From Enterobacter cancerogenus (GTDB lineage Bacteria > Pseudomonadota > Gammaproteobacteria > Enterobacterales > Enterobacteriaceae), in the NCBI GenBank assembly GCA_000773965.1, contig JRUP01000002.1, positions 62,001-126,000 on the forward strand: a DNA stretch of 64,000 nt, written 5' to 3'. The first letter of the stretch is position 1, and each line of letters opens with the position of its first letter. The notes beneath the pieces were generated by a model. It worked only from the letters and a program-made list of their open reading frames with translations, had not been told where the DNA came from and searched no databases. Of the stretch, positions 26,392 through 37,347 are shown in pieces. Both the position numbers and the translations under genes were made by a program.

Positions 26392-27646
26392 GACGCGGCT
26401 CCTTTCGTTCAGTTTCCCGTAATCGATCCCAAATCAGGCGCGGATCAAACGTCATCGCTGCAAACATGGTAAGAATCACCACCATGGCAAACAATAGCGC
26501 GCCTGGCGCAGGGTAAACACTCATTAGCTGCCCCATCCGCACCAACGCGGATAGCACAGCGATGACAAACACATCAATCATTGACCAGCGGCCAACAAAT
26601 TCCACCACCTCATACACCACGTGCATCTTCTCATCATCACGCCGGCCACGACCACTGGCGTGCCAGCAAAGCCAGGCAATCGCCAGCATCTTGAGTGAAG
26701 GCACCATGATGCTGGCGATAAAGATCACCAGCGCCACTGGCCAGGAACCATCGCTCCACAGCAGAATCACCCCGGCCATAATGTTCGAGGGATACTGCGA
26801 GCCAAGCGTCTCGGTGACCATAATCGGCATGATGTTTGAGGGGATGTAGAGCATCACCGAGGTGATCAAGAGTGCCAGCGTCCATTGCAAGCTGTGCTTA
26901 CGTCGCGGTGCAGCGACCACGCCACAGCGAGGACACTCAGCCTGCCCGACAGATAAGATAGCGGTACAGCAAGGACAACTGCGCAATCCCTGCTTCAACC
27001 CACTGATTCCGGCTTGTGGCACCATCGGCAATGCCGGGAGTGGACCCATGCTCTGCCACACCCATCGCCGATCTACACACTGAAATGCGCGCAGCTGTAA
27101 TACACAGAATAGACACCACGGCCAGAAACTGCTGCCAAGGCCAATTTCGCCGTAGGCCATCAGCTTCACAAAGCTCACCAGCACGCCTGCCATAAAGATT
27201 TCGGCCATGCCCCAACTGCGCAGCTGGAATAAAATACGCGCCAGCCCAAGGCGCAGACTGTGCGGCATACGCACGCGATTCACCAACAGCAGAATGGTGA
27301 TCATGCAGAATGCGGGAATCCCCTGTACAAACAGCAGAAACAGTGTCGCCAGGCTGCGGTAATCTTCACGATCCATCACCGCGGGAATTTCGAGCAGCGA
27401 GATTTGGCTGCTCAGCCCGGCCACATGCATATTGATAAAGGGAAATAGATTCGCCAGCACCAGCATAAACAGTGCCGCGAAAGCGTACCCGGTAGGACGT
27501 TTTCGCGGCTCATGCCAGTTAGCGGTCAGCGTGGTATGACAACGTGGACAGCGCGCGCGACTGCCCACCGGCACGGCAGGCAATTTTACGGTTAAATCAC
27601 ACTGTGGACAGAGCATCCACTGGTGCGCCTGATCCGTTGCACACAT
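26363..27646 (-). CDS. pqiA: PqiA, inner-membrane protein of the Pqi system
   Basis: A 427-residue membrane protein with two tandem PqiA domains. Each begins with a zinc-ribbon-like Cys pattern (LCPQC with RCPRC near residues 12-36, and CPCC with CPRC near 222-240) followed by about four membrane helices. PqiA probably feeds lipids to the PqiB tunnel. It starts 16 bases after uup, so all five genes rlmL-uup-pqiABC appear to be one operon. Confidence 0.96.
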   Translation of the reverse strand: MCATDQAHQWMLCPQCDLTVKLPAVPVGSRARCPRCHTTLTANWHEPRKRPTGYAFAALFMLVLANLFPFINMHVAGLSSQISLLEIPAVMDREDYRSLATLFLLFVQGIPAFCMITILLLVNRVRMPHSLRLGLARILFQLRSWGMAEIFMAGVLVSFVKLMAYGEIGLGSSFWPWCLFCVLQLRAFQCVDRRWVWQSMGPLPALPMVPQAGISGLKQGLRSCPCCTAILSVGQAECPRCGVVAAPRRKHSLQWTLALLITSVMLYIPSNIMPIMVTETLGSQYPSNIMAGVILLWSDGSWPVALVIFIASIMVPSLKMLAIAWLCWHASGRGRRDDEKMHVVYEVVEFVGRWSMIDVFVIAVLSALVRMGQLMSVYPAPGALLFAMVVILTMFAAMTFDPRLIWDRLRETERKEPRLDGQPSRDC

Positions 27647-27662
27647 ACTGACTTCCTCTGTG

Positions 27663-29576
27663 TTACGCGCCGTTTTTCAGCGCTTCCAACTCTTCCCAGC
27701 GCTCAAACGCCACTTCCAGCTCTTTTTCCGTCTGCGCTAACGCATCCAGAACCGGTTGAGTTTTGTCGTGCGGCTGGCTGAAAAAGTCCGGATGGCTCAT
27801 TTTCGCCTGCAGTTCGCCGATACGTGTTTCCAGTTGCTCCAGTTTTTGCGGCAGTTGTTCCAGTTCACGCGTCAGGTTATAGCTGAGTTTGTTCGCGCTA
27901 CGTTTTGGCTCCTGATTTTTCTCTGCCGCTTTGGGCGCAGCGGATGCGGTTTTCACCGTAGCGGACTTGGTTTGCTTATAGGCGCTACGCTGCAACTGCG
28001 CATCGTGATAGCCGCCCACAAAGGCACCAATCTCACCGTTGCCTTCAAAGATCCAGCATTCGGTCACGGTGTTATCGACGAATTGACGATCGTGGCTCAC
28101 CAGCATGACGGTGCCCTGATAACCATCCACCAGCTCTTCCAGCAGCTCCAGCGTTTCGACGTCAAGGTCGTTGGTCGGTTCATCGAGAATCAACAGGTTG
28201 CTAGGTTTCAGGAACAAACGCGCTAACAGCAGGCGGTTACGCTCACCACCGGATAACGCACGGACTGGCGTCATCGCACGCTTCGGATGGAACAGGAAGT
28301 CCTGCAGATAGCCCAGCACATGGCGCGGCTTACCGTTCACCATCACTTCCTGCTTACCTTCCGCAAGGTTATCCATCACGGTACGATCCGGATCCAGTTC
28401 AGCACGGTGCTGATCGAAGTACGCGATCTCCAGCTTAGTCCCGCAGTGTACGCGACCACTGTCCGCTTTTAACTCATCCAGCATCAGACGCAGTAAGGTG
28501 GTTTTACCACAGCCGTTCGGGCCAATCAGGGCGATCTTATCGCCGCGCTGCACCTGAGTGGAGAAATCGCGCACCAGCGTTTTGCCATCCACGCTGTAAT
28601 TGACGTTTTCCATCTCAAACACAATCTTACCTGAGCGAGCGGCTTCACCGACCTGCATGTTGGCTTTGCCCATCACATCACGGCGTTCTGAACGTTCACG
28701 ACGCAGCGCTTTCAATGCGCGCACGCGGCCTTCATTACGGGTACGGCGCGCTTTGATGCCCTGGCGAATCCAGACTTCTTCCTGCGCCAGTTTGCGGTCA
28801 AACTCCGCGTTCTGCATCTCTTCGACGCGCAGTGCTTCTTCTTTACCCAGCAGGAATTGATCGTAATCGCCCGGCCAGGAAACCAGTTTACCGCGGTCGA
28901 GATCGACAATACGCGTCGCCATATTGCGGATAAACGAACGGTCGTGCGAGATAAACACGATGCTGCCGGTAAAGGTCTTGAGGAAGGTTTCCAGCCAGTT
29001 GATAGTTTCAATATCGAGGTGGTTAGTCGGTTCATCAAGCATCAGCACGCGTGGATTGCTCACCAGCGCACGGCCCAGCGCGGCTTTACGCAGCCAACCA
29101 CCGGAGAGTGAGGAAAGCTCAGTGTCAGCTTCCAGACCAATCTGCTGCAATACGTCATTGATACGGCTATCGAGCTGCCACAAATTCTGATGATCCAGAA
29201 TGGTTTGCAGACGACCCATTTCGTTGAGGTTTTTCTCGCTCGGATCTTCCATCACCAGATGAGAAATCGCGTGATAAGCTTTCAGATGCTCAGCCTGCTC
29301 CGCAACGCCTTCCGCCACGAAATCGTAGACTGAGCCGGTAATGTTGCGCGGTGGATCCTGTTGCAGGCGCGCCACCACTAAATCTTGTTCGTAAATAATG
29401 CGGCCATCATCCAGCGGTTGTTCGCCGTTAATGATTTTCATTAATGTGGATTTACCGGCACCGTTACGGCCCACCAGACAGACGCGTTCGCCCTCTTCGA
29501 TGTGCAGTTCGGTGTTATCCAACAGCGGCGCATCGCTGAATGAGAGGTAAGCGCCATGGATACTGATCAGTGACAT
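27663..29576 (-). CDS. uup: Uup, ABC-F ATPase
   Basis: A 637-residue cytoplasmic ABC-F protein with two ATPase domains and no membrane part. Walker A motifs are GRNGAGKST (about 36) and GPNGCGKTT (about 352), and signature motifs are LSGGWLRKAALGRAL and LSGGERNRLLLARL. The C-terminal 80 residues form a coiled coil that binds branched DNA. ABC-F proteins act on the ribosome, and loss of Uup raises precise excision of transposons. It starts 5 bases after rlmL. Confidence 0.97.
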   Translation of the reverse strand: MSLISIHGAYLSFSDAPLLDNTELHIEEGERVCLVGRNGAGKSTLMKIINGEQPLDDGRIIYEQDLVVARLQQDPPRNITGSVYDFVAEGVAEQAEHLKAYHAISHLVMEDPSEKNLNEMGRLQTILDHQNLWQLDSRINDVLQQIGLEADTELSSLSGGWLRKAALGRALVSNPRVLMLDEPTNHLDIETINWLETFLKTFTGSIVFISHDRSFIRNMATRIVDLDRGKLVSWPGDYDQFLLGKEEALRVEEMQNAEFDRKLAQEEVWIRQGIKARRTRNEGRVRALKALRRERSERRDVMGKANMQVGEAARSGKIVFEMENVNYSVDGKTLVRDFSTQVQRGDKIALIGPNGCGKTTLLRLMLDELKADSGRVHCGTKLEIAYFDQHRAELDPDRTVMDNLAEGKQEVMVNGKPRHVLGYLQDFLFHPKRAMTPVRALSGGERNRLLLARLFLKPSNLLILDEPTNDLDVETLELLEELVDGYQGTVMLVSHDRQFVDNTVTECWIFEGNGEIGAFVGGYHDAQLQRSAYKQTKSATVKTASAAPKAAEKNQEPKRSANKLSYNLTRELEQLPQKLEQLETRIGELQAKMSHPDFFSQPHDKTQPVLDALAQTEKELEVAFERWEELEALKNGA

Positions 29577-29581
29577 AAAAC

Positions 29582-31699
29582 TTATTCCTTACCGGCGTGG
29601 CTAACCAGCCAGCAGTTGTGAATTTGACGGTTGCGTGCGAAATCTTGCGACAACGTTTTTTGGGTAATTTCCTGCGCCTGTAAGCCCAGAGCGGCTAAAC
29701 CGTCCAGGTCCATTTTGAAACCGCGCTTGTTATTTGAGAACATAATGGTGCCACCGCGACGCAGCAGACGTTTCAGATTCTGCATTAGCATCATGTGGTC
29801 ACGCTGCACGTCAAAATCGTCTTCCATTCGTTTGGAATTCGAGAAAGTCGGCGGATCGATGAAGATCAAATCAAATTGTTCGTCACTGTCACGCAGCCAG
29901 CTCAGGCAATCGGCGTGCATCAGTCGATGCTGACGTCCGGTCAGACCATTAAGACGCAGGTTGCGCTCGGCCCACTCCAGATAAGTGCGAGACATATCCA
30001 CGGTGGTGGTGGTTTTCGCGCCGCCTAACCCGGCGTGCACGCTGGCGGTGCCGGTGTAGGCAAACAGGTTAAGGAAGTCTTTACCCGCGCTCATTTTGCC
30101 CAGCATTTGGCGGGCCAGACGGTGATCCAGGAACAAACCGGTGTCGAGATAATCGGTCAGATTCACCAGCAGGCGCGCGTCAAACTCCTGCACTTCGAAG
30201 AAGTCGCCCTTCTCGCCCAGTTTTTGATACTGGTTTTTGCCTTTCTGGCGCTCGCGAGTTTTCATCACCAGGCGATTGGCCGGGATCTCCAGCACGCTCA
30301 GCGTCGCGCTGATCACATCAAACAGACGCTGGCGCGCTTTGTTGGCATCCACGGTTTTGGGTGGAGCATATTCCTGAATCACCACCCAGTCGCCGTAGCG
30401 GTCTACCGCGACGTTGTATTCCGGCAAGTCGGCATCATACAAGCGATAGCATTCAATGTTGGACTGCTTCGCCCACTTCTCCAGCTTCTTTAGATTCTTA
30501 CGCAAACGGTTAGCGAAGTCCTCTGCAATCTGCGCGCTACCTTCACCGCTGGTTGCGGCCAGCTGATAGTTTTTCTGCACACATTCCAGTGGGCCGTTTT
30601 TGGCTTTGAACTGGCGATCGGCGCGCAGCTGCAAACAGCTTAGCAATTCCGGTGACGCACTAAACAGAGACAGATTCCAGCCGCCGAATTGCTGTTTCAT
30701 AATGCGTCCCAGCAGGCTGTGCAACGCAATCAACGCGGGTTCGCTTTCCAGACGTTCGCCGTAAGGCGGGTTGCTCAGCACGGTGCCGGTGATCTCCTGG
30801 CCCGCCAGCGGGTTCTTCAGCTTAATCACATCCTGCTGGGCAAAAGTGAACAGTTCGAACACGCCAGCACGACGCGCATTGGCTCGCGCAGATTCCAGCA
30901 CGCGGCTGTCATTGTCGTAACCGAAGAAGCGCGCGGTTGTGGCCGCCGTCCCCACACGGGCACGCTCTTTCGCCTCAGCCAGTACTTCTTGCCAGACCGC
31001 CTGATTATGGTTTTTCCATCGGTTGAAACCCCAATGAGTACGCAGCAAGCCCGGCGCGCGATCGGTAGCGATCAGCGCCGCTTCCAGCAGTAAAGTACCA
31101 GAACCGCACATCGGATCGATCAATGGCGTGGAGCTCTGCCAACCAGAACGCATCACTATCGCGGCCGCCAGCGTCTCTTTCAGCGGTGCCTGACCGGTTT
31201 GCTGACGATAGCCACGCTGATGCAGCGCATCGCCGCTCAGATCCAGTGCGATGCTCACGCGATCTTTATTCAGCCACGCATTAATGCGAATGCCAGGCTG
31301 TTCACGATCCACGCTTGGACGCTCCAGATTCTGACGTGTAAAGCTGTCAACGATCGCATCTTTGATACGCAACGCGCCGAACTGGCTGTTGCGGATCACC
31401 TCATTGGTGCCGCTAAAGTGAATCGCAAAGCTGGTGCTGCTGTCGAACATCTCGGTCCAGGGAATGCTCTGCGCACCCACATACAGGTCGAGATCGCTCC
31501 AGACGCCAAATTCTCCCAGCGGCAGCAAAATACGCGAAGCCAGTCGGCTCCACAGCAGGCTTTGGTACATCACACGGTCATCGGCACGGAAGTGGACGCC
31601 GCCCTGCACCACCTGCAAATCCTGCGCACCCAGCGCGTCCAGCTCAGTTTTTAACAGCTCTTCGAGCCCACGCGCCGTACTGGCAAACAGAGAATTCAT
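29582..31699 (-). CDS. rlmL: RlmKL, fused 23S rRNA m2G2445 and m7G2069 methyltransferase
   Basis: A 705-residue bifunctional enzyme. The N-terminal half has a THUMP domain (about 45-155) and the RlmL methyltransferase with SAM site [13 protein letters not shown] and catalytic NPPYGERL (m2G2445). The C-terminal half is RlmK with [13 protein letters not shown] and [11 protein letters not shown] (m7G2069). The size matches E. coli YcbY. It is divergent from ycbX and starts the rlmL-uup-pqiABC operon. Confidence 0.97.
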   Translation of the reverse strand: MNSLFASTARGLEELLKTELDALGAQDLQVVQGGVHFRADDRVMYQSLLWSRLASRILLPLGEFGVWSDLDLYVGAQSIPWTEMFDSSTSFAIHFSGTNEVIRNSQFGALRIKDAIVDSFTRQNLERPSVDREQPGIRINAWLNKDRVSIALDLSGDALHQRGYRQQTGQAPLKETLAAAIVMRSGWQSSTPLIDPMCGSGTLLLEAALIATDRAPGLLRTHWGFNRWKNHNQAVWQEVLAEAKERARVGTAATTARFFGYDNDSRVLESARANARRAGVFELFTFAQQDVIKLKNPLAGQEITGTVLSNPPYGERLESEPALIALHSLLGRIMKQQFGGWNLSLFSASPELLSCLQLRADRQFKAKNGPLECVQKNYQLAATSGEGSAQIAEDFANRLRKNLKKLEKWAKQSNIECYRLYDADLPEYNVAVDRYGDWVVIQEYAPPKTVDANKARQRLFDVISATLSVLEIPANRLVMKTRERQKGKNQYQKLGEKGDFFEVQEFDARLLVNLTDYLDTGLFLDHRLARQMLGKMSAGKDFLNLFAYTGTASVHAGLGGAKTTTTVDMSRTYLEWAERNLRLNGLTGRQHRLMHADCLSWLRDSDEQFDLIFIDPPTFSNSKRMEDDFDVQRDHMMLMQNLKRLLRRGGTIMFSNNKRGFKMDLDGLAALGLQAQEITQKTLSQDFARNRQIHNCWLVSHAGKE

Positions 31700-31796
31700 A
31701 TCGTCACTTTTTACTCTTGCTAAAATTGTTGCGCATTATAGCGAATCAGCGTCCTATGTCATAAAGTTAGCTTCTTTTTGTCCTGTTGGAGTTTCG

Positions 31797-32906
31797 ATGA
31801 TTACGCTTTCTCGCCTCTATATTCATCCGGTCAAATCGATGCGCGGTTTGCAGCTGTCTCATGCACAGGTGCTGGAGAGTGGTCTGGCGTTTGATCGCAT
31901 CTTCATGGTGACCGAACTGGACGGCACTTTTATTACTGCGCGACAGTATCCGGACATGGTGCGTTTTACCCCCGCGCTGTTGCCTGATGGCTTATTTTTA
32001 AATGCCCCGGATGGCAGCCAGGCCTTAATTCGCTTCAGCGATTTCACGGCACAATTGTCACCCACCGAAGTTTGGGGGAATCATTTCACCTCGCATATTG
32101 CGCCCGCTGAAATCAATGATTGGCTGAGTGAATTCTTTCCGCGTCCGGTGCAATTGCGCTGGACCGGTGTTGCTCCCACGCGACGGGTGAAAAAATTTGA
32201 TGAGGTATCGCTGAGTTTCGCGGATGGTTTTCCCTTCCTGCTGGTGAATATGTCGTCACTGCAAGATCTGCAGCAGCGTTGCCCGGCCAGCGTTCGCGTT
32301 GAGCAATTCCGCCCTAACCTGGTGGTCAGCGGCGCGCCAGCTTGGGATGAAGATAGCTGGAAACAGGTTAAAATCGGCGAGATTGTTTTTGATATGCCCA
32401 AGCCCTGCAGCCGCTGCGTATTCACCACCGTGGGCACCGAAAGCGGGCGCAAACATCCCGAAGGTGAACCCCTGGCCACGTTACAACGTTTCCGCAGCGG
32501 TCAGGACGGCAGCGGAGATATCGATTTCGGTCTGAATCTGATCGCCCGCAACAGCGGCGTGATCCGCGTCGGCGATGAGCTGACGGTTTTGGCTCGTCAG
32601 ACACCGCGAGCTTACGGAGCGGGCGCGGTGGTGGAAACCCTCAAACCGGCTGCCAGCCAACAGGCAGAAGTGATCATTGGCTATCAGGGCAGTGAATTTA
32701 CCGGCGACAACCAGCAAGTGCTGCTGGAACAACTAGAGATGCAGGGCTTTCGCATTCCCTACTCGTGTCGTGCCGGGATATGTGGTAGCTGCAAGGTGAC
32801 GCTGGTATCGGGCGAAGTGAAAGCGCTGAAACAGAGCGCAGTGCGCGCAGACGGAACGATTCTCAGTTGTAGCTGTATTCCCGCAGGCGATATTGTTTTG
32901 GCTTAA
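31797..32906 (+). CDS. ycbX: YcbX, MOSC-domain N-hydroxylated-base reductase
   Basis: A 369-residue molybdoenzyme with an N-terminal MOSC beta-barrel, a MOSC domain (about 100-265, with the Mo-ligand Cys in [13 protein letters not shown]), and a C-terminal plant-type 2Fe-2S ferredoxin domain (about 285-369, with CRAGICGSC and a later SCSC). In E. coli YcbX detoxifies N-hydroxylated base analogues such as 6-hydroxylaminopurine with electrons from CysJ. The ATG at 31797 gives exactly the E. coli length; the ORF is open further upstream, antisense to rlmL. Confidence 0.95.
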   Translation: MITLSRLYIHPVKSMRGLQLSHAQVLESGLAFDRIFMVTELDGTFITARQYPDMVRFTPALLPDGLFLNAPDGSQALIRFSDFTAQLSPTEVWGNHFTSHIAPAEINDWLSEFFPRPVQLRWTGVAPTRRVKKFDEVSLSFADGFPFLLVNMSSLQDLQQRCPASVRVEQFRPNLVVSGAPAWDEDSWKQVKIGEIVFDMPKPCSRCVFTTVGTESGRKHPEGEPLATLQRFRSGQDGSGDIDFGLNLIARNSGVIRVGDELTVLARQTPRAYGAGAVVETLKPAASQQAEVIIGYQGSEFTGDNQQVLLEQLEMQGFRIPYSCRAGICGSCKVTLVSGEVKALKQSAVRADGTILSCSCIPAGDIVLA

Positions 32907-32910
32907 ACGC

Positions 32911-33453
32911 TTAAACCGCCCGCGCAAAGTGGGCGTTTTGTTCCTGCTGATGCGGTCGTAAACGATCGTTCATGATCTTAATGGCATCGCCTAACTGCAT
33001 ACCTTTACCGGCTACCGATAATGTATTTTGCGCCAGCAGGCACAACGCCGCATTTTCGCCACTCTCGACCACCAGCAATTGCGCCTGTTCGCCGCTATCG
33101 GCCAGCGTCACGGCTACCATATCGCCTGATGCGGGTTGCCAGCTCTGGGTATGGCTGGTGAAATGCCAGCTTTTTGGCATGAGCGGTTTTAAAAAACGAC
33201 TCGCGACTAATGCGTTTAAGACTAATTCAGCGCGCTGATCGCCTTTTAATCCACTCTGTCGGCAACGCTCTTCAAACGTAAAATACAGGGCAGCGTCATC
33301 GACACAAAAACCACTGACATTAAAGGCATCCGGTGTCAGCATTTTACGCGAGAAGCGCGAACGAAATAGCATGCCATCGGCTAAATCCAGCATCATACGA
33401 TCGTGTTCTGCGTCAAAATACCAACGCCAGTTATCATCAGGTTTGATTTTCAT
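32911..33453 (-). CDS. zapC: ZapC, FtsZ-ring-associated protein
   Basis: A 180-residue cytoplasmic protein that bundles FtsZ filaments and stabilises the Z ring. It opens [20 protein letters not shown] and closely follows E. coli ZapC in length and sequence ([17 protein letters not shown]). It is convergent with ycbX with 4 bases between the stops and follows pyrD on the same strand. Confidence 0.96.
   Translation of the reverse strand: MKIKPDDNWRWYFDAEHDRMMLDLADGMLFRSRFSRKMLTPDAFNVSGFCVDDAALYFTFEERCRQSGLKGDQRAELVLNALVASRFLKPLMPKSWHFTSHTQSWQPASGDMVAVTLADSGEQAQLLVVESGENAALCLLAQNTLSVAGKGMQLGDAIKIMNDRLRPHQQEQNAHFARAV
32916..32940 (+). terminator. weak hairpin after ycbX
   Basis: A CGCCC/GGGCG stem with a 9-base loop followed by TTTTGTT, inside the last codons of zapC. 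Possible ycbX terminator. Confidence 0.4.
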
Positions 33454-33602
33454 GATGTGCCCTGTGGTTAATCGCTGCGCTAAATGGCGCTCAATGAAAA
33501 AATAAAGCTCTAAGGAAAAGCTGAAAAAAACACCAGCAGGACAAAATATAAACGAGCCGAAGGGATAAATAAACCCCCCGGCACGGGAAAGTGAGAAATG
33601 TC

Positions 33603-34613
33603 TTAGAGGTGGGTCACGATATCTTTAATTAAACCTGGGCCTTTATAAATAAAGCCGGAGTATATCTGCACCAATGTGGCCCCTGCGGCCATTTTTTCTC
33701 GAGCGGAAACCAGTGAATCAATACCACCGACGCCAATAATAGGTAAGCGACCTTGCAGCTCTTGCGACAAGCGGCGAATCACTTCGGTGCTGCGTGACTG
33801 TACCGGGCGGCCACTTAATCCACCCATCTCATCGGCATATTTAAGTCCAGCAACTAAAGCACGATCGAGCGTGGTATTGGTGGCAATGACACCGTCAATT
33901 TCATGGCGCACCAAACTGTCGGCAACCTGGATCAATTCTTCTTCAGAAAGATCCGGCGCGATCTTCACCGCGACCGGCACATATTTAAGGTGCCGTTCCT
34001 GCAGCTCTTTTTGTTTTAATTTGATCGCCGAAAGCAGATCGTCCAGCGCTTCGCCATATTGCAGCGTGCGTAATCCAGGTGTGTTTGGCGATGAAATATT
34101 GATGGCGATATAACCGGCATGGGCATACACCTTTTCCATGCAGATCAGATAATCGTCTTTGCCTTGCTCCACTGGCGTATCTTTATTTTTGCCAATATTG
34201 ATACCGAGGACACCTTTGAAACGCGCTTTTTTAACGTTCTCGACTAAGTGATCGACGCCGTGATTATTAAAGCCCATGCGATTAATAATCCCTTCCGCCT
34301 CCACCAGACGGAACATGCGCGGCTTATCATTGCCAGGCTGTGGACGTGGCGTCACCGTCCCGACTTCCACGAAGCCGAAACCCATCGCACCAAAGGCATC
34401 AATGCACTCTGCGTTTTTATCGAGGCCTGCAGCAAGCCCCAGCGCGTTAGGGAAAGTCAATCCCATGCAGGTCACCGGGCGTGACGGCAGCGACTGGCGA
34501 ATCAGTCCTTCCAGCGGCGTTCCGCTGATAAAACGTAATTGTTGAAAGGTGAGTTCGTGCGCACGCTCTGGATCGAGCTTAAACAGCGCCGGCCGGACGA
34601 TAGGATATAACAT
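33603..34613 (-). CDS. pyrD: PyrD, class 2 dihydroorotate dehydrogenase
   Basis: A 336-residue membrane-associated enzyme oxidising dihydroorotate to orotate with quinone as acceptor. The N-terminal helix pair (about 1-45) for quinone access marks class 2. The FMN-binding and catalytic regions are seen in [21 protein letters not shown] (the catalytic Ser lies here) and GVGGIDS. The length is identical to E. coli PyrD. A candidate PurR box lies upstream. The glycosyltransferase gene on the same strand ends 117 bases before, with no clear terminator between. Confidence 0.98.
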   Translation of the reverse strand: MLYPIVRPALFKLDPERAHELTFQQLRFISGTPLEGLIRQSLPSRPVTCMGLTFPNALGLAAGLDKNAECIDAFGAMGFGFVEVGTVTPRPQPGNDKPRMFRLVEAEGIINRMGFNNHGVDHLVENVKKARFKGVLGINIGKNKDTPVEQGKDDYLICMEKVYAHAGYIAINISSPNTPGLRTLQYGEALDDLLSAIKLKQKELQERHLKYVPVAVKIAPDLSEEELIQVADSLVRHEIDGVIATNTTLDRALVAGLKYADEMGGLSGRPVQSRSTEVIRRLSQELQGRLPIIGVGGIDSLVSAREKMAAGATLVQIYSGFIYKGPGLIKDIVTHL

Positions 34614-34651
34614 GCACTCTCCTGAATGGCGGAAGCGAAGACGTCGGGTGC

Positions 34652-34667
34652 ACGAAAATTTGTGCGC
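34652..34667 (-). promoter_or_regulatory. candidate PurR box upstream of pyrD
   Basis: On the minus strand GCGCACAAATTTTCGT agrees with the PurR consensus at about 12 of 16 positions and lies about 40 bases before the pyrD start. E. coli pyrD is known to be repressed by PurR. Confidence 0.45.
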
Positions 34668-34730
34668 CAGAATGGTAAAGGCCTCTGGCGCAAAAGTAAA
34701 TTTAATCAGCAGCGGGAGAATTGATCAGGG

Positions 34731-35738
34731 TCAGCGACGAGCAGAATAGCGTCCAACCTGTTCACGGAAGTTCTGCAACCCGAGGTATATCGACGGGCAA
34801 TACCACAACAGTTTCAGACGCGAATCCTGTTGCAGCATCTTACGCACGACTTGATCTACCGGAACCTGCCATTCATTGGGCACCGTCATGTGATTTTTAC
34901 GGATTTGCGCGAGACAGCCCTTCATCACCGTCTGGTAGTAATCATCCAACAACAACTCATCAATGGGTTGCTGCTGGTCGCGCAAAAATTGCTCGCTGCT
35001 CTGCCGCGCAATGAAATAGTTTTTGACCCACGAAAAGTCACGCGTGCTCTGTGACAGTGAACTGAGCATGAAGCGCTTGTAATAGTAGCTTTGGCTGGTG
35101 CAGTAGATTTGACGGGCGGCCATATAGAGCGCGAACATCCATGGCGCATCTTCGTGGTTCTGAATGGGCAAAAATTGCAACGCCAGCTGATCGATTAAAC
35201 GCCGCGACATGATCGAGCTCCACACCACACGATGTGCCGACTGGTGTTGCAGCAAAATGTGCAGACTTGCCCTGCCTCCGGGCAATATACCACTGACGTG
35301 GCGTTGATGGATGCGCTGATACTGGCGTTGCGCGACAGGCAAATCGAGGAACATCTTCGCGCCAAAACAGAACAGATCAATCTCCTGATGCCGTGCCTGT
35401 ACGCGCCGGAAATCAGCAAACAGTTCGGTCGAAACGAAATCATCCGCATCCATAAAATAGACAAAATCACCGGTGGCTGCGGCGAGTCCTTTCATACGCG
35501 CGGCGCTGACGCCGCCGCGTTCACCGCTCAGCAGAGTGACCTGCGGATGCGCAGCAGCGAAAGCGGTGAGCCAGGCCACACTGCTATCACTGGAACCGTC
35601 ATCAATGATAATGATCTCATCGGGCGGTGATGATTGACGTAACAACGAACCCATCGCTTCGGGCAGCCAGGGGGCACAGTTCCAGTTTGGCACGATGACA
35701 GAAACGGTCGGCACGCGGCGAGATGTCAACATTCTCAT
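34731..35738 (-). CDS. Family 2 glycosyltransferase
   Basis: A 335-residue GT2-type (GT-A fold) enzyme. The N terminus has VSVIVPNWNCAPWLPEAM, then IIIDDGSSD (about 47-55) and the metal-binding FMDADD (about 95-100). The C-terminal part is not recognisable, so donor and acceptor sugars are unknown. Its ATG overlaps the TGA of the flippase gene by 4 bases (ATGA), with the ribosome-binding site inside the flippase gene, so the two are translated together. The pair suggests synthesis and export of a surface saccharide. This gene is not at this place in E. coli. Confidence 0.85.
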   Translation of the reverse strand: MRMLTSRRVPTVSVIVPNWNCAPWLPEAMGSLLRQSSPPDEIIIIDDGSSDSSVAWLTAFAAAHPQVTLLSGERGGVSAARMKGLAAATGDFVYFMDADDFVSTELFADFRRVQARHQEIDLFCFGAKMFLDLPVAQRQYQRIHQRHVSGILPGGRASLHILLQHQSAHRVVWSSIMSRRLIDQLALQFLPIQNHEDAPWMFALYMAARQIYCTSQSYYYKRFMLSSLSQSTRDFSWVKNYFIARQSSEQFLRDQQQPIDELLLDDYYQTVMKGCLAQIRKNHMTVPNEWQVPVDQVVRKMLQQDSRLKLLWYCPSIYLGLQNFREQVGRYSARR

Positions 35739-37252
35739 CCTCTCTCCTCAACATTGAATAACGGCAAGCGCAGGCGCTTTAGCACCAGGCTATGCAGCAA
35801 ACAGCACACACCAAGATTGATTGCGCCAATCAGGCCTAACCACAGCAGGTTGATCCAACGGTTTTGATTCCAGTCGATAGGCAAGAAGGTGCTTAACCAG
35901 GCCATCAGCGCGGATGCCGCCCAAATCAACATCACATCACGCGTGAGCCAGGTGAAATGGAGACCGGGCGCGAAACGGCGGTGTACCAGCCATGCCCAAC
36001 CCACTAAATAGAAGATGTTTTGCCCCAGCCACAACCATCCGGTACCCAGCGCGCCAAAATGCATCGCGCACCAGATGTTGAGCGGTACCAAAATCAATGC
36101 GAACACGCTGAAGCCTTGCATATGCAATTTGAGATTGCCGTTGATGTATTGCAGGTGATACAGCAGGCCACAGATGGCCTGAATGCCGCTGCCCAGCGCG
36201 TAAAGACTGAGCACAAATGACATCTCATCAACAATCTGGGTTTTCTGGGTCCAGGCCCAAAGCAGCGGTCCGGCGTAGCAGGCAATGGTGATACTGAGCG
36301 GCGCCATAAATATCGCGACGGCCTGAGTGGTATAGCGATAGAGTTTTAGCGCTTCCGCATCGCCTTCATTACGGGTTTTCATGCCGGTCATGCGCGGCAC
36401 AATCGCCTGCATGATCGGGCTGCTGAGCAGCAGAATGCCGGTAGCCGCAGTCGCCACCACGGTAAACGAACCGTATTGGCTCAGCGGCAGGGTTTTGGAC
36501 AGGACCAGTCGGTCAATCTGTGAAATAAAGGTCCAGACCGCACTGGAGTAGGCCGCGCTGAGCGCAAAACGAATAAAGGGCCGCAATACTCCTTTAAGGT
36601 CATCACGCTTCTCTTTGCGCGCGGAACGTGGGACCAGTTGGCAGGATTTGTAGATACAGCATGCCGCTTCGGCAATCGATACCAGCAATTGCCAGATAAA
36701 GAAGGTCAGCACAGGGTTAGGGAAAAACTGAATCACCACCACGGCACCAAAAGTACGCAAAGTGGTGATGATCAGGTTAACGCCATTTAGCCAGACCTGA
36801 TGTTCAAATCCGACAATCACGCTACGATACGGGCTGGTACGCCAGCGTATGGCCGCGGTAATGACCATAATGCCAACCGCAATCACCACATCCCTGGCTG
36901 GCAGATGTTGCGCATTGAGCCAATGAGCGGCAATCCACGGCGTGGCAATCCAACCCAGTACCACAAGGATCAGCGTTGAAATCAGAAAGAATCGCGTCAA
37001 GGTGGCAAACAGCGCCGGGAACCAGACAAATTCGGCTTGATTGGCACGATAGCGCGCAGCTTCACGCATCAAGGTAGTAGAAACCCCGGCATCCAGCAGT
37101 TGTAACCACGTCAATAAAATAGAAAAGAAGCCGACCAGACCGTAAGCTTCCATTCCTAAATGTTGAATATAAAGTGGTACCACCAAAATACCTGACAGCG
37201 TCAGATAGATTTGGCCAACATAGTTGGCAATCGCGTTACGTTTAATCGACAT
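35735..37252 (-). CDS. Polysaccharide flippase-like membrane protein (MATE/Wzx type)
   Basis: A 505-residue protein with about 12-14 membrane segments and the opening NAIANYVGQIYLTLSGILVVPLYI, typical of oligosaccharide flippases in the MVF/MATE group. Such proteins move lipid-linked sugars across the inner membrane. A separate polymerase gene and other sugar genes are missing, so the full pathway cannot be here. The ATG at 37252 has no clear ribosome-binding site, and an inverted repeat (37277-37333) lies in the leader. Lineage-specific insertion relative to E. coli. Confidence 0.85.
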   Translation of the reverse strand: MSIKRNAIANYVGQIYLTLSGILVVPLYIQHLGMEAYGLVGFFSILLTWLQLLDAGVSTTLMREAARYRANQAEFVWFPALFATLTRFFLISTLILVVLGWIATPWIAAHWLNAQHLPARDVVIAVGIMVITAAIRWRTSPYRSVIVGFEHQVWLNGVNLIITTLRTFGAVVVIQFFPNPVLTFFIWQLLVSIAEAACCIYKSCQLVPRSARKEKRDDLKGVLRPFIRFALSAAYSSAVWTFISQIDRLVLSKTLPLSQYGSFTVVATAATGILLLSSPIMQAIVPRMTGMKTRNEGDAEALKLYRYTTQAVAIFMAPLSITIACYAGPLLWAWTQKTQIVDEMSFVLSLYALGSGIQAICGLLYHLQYINGNLKLHMQGFSVFALILVPLNIWCAMHFGALGTGWLWLGQNIFYLVGWAWLVHRRFAPGLHFTWLTRDVMLIWAASALMAWLSTFLPIDWNQNRWINLLWLGLIGAINLGVCCLLHSLVLKRLRLPLFNVEERG

Positions 37253-37276
37253 AAGTGTTTTGGTGTCAGGTTTTTC

Positions 37277-37333
37277 TTAAGGAGAATTAGCGTGGCATAA
37301 AAACAGCTCGGCGCACACGGGACTAATTCTTAA
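37277..37333. repeat. imperfect inverted repeat upstream of the flippase gene
   Basis: Left arm 37277-37290 and right arm 37323-37333 share TTAAG and AATTAG, with three extra bases in the left arm and 32 bases between. No T-run follows on either strand, so it is not an ordinary terminator. Confidence 0.5.
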
Positions 37334-37347
37334 AACCAACGTTGGTC

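Noticed and set aside
34731..37252. A complete O-antigen or capsule locus
   Set aside because: Only a flippase and one glycosyltransferase are present; no polymerase, chain-length regulator or nucleotide-sugar genes.
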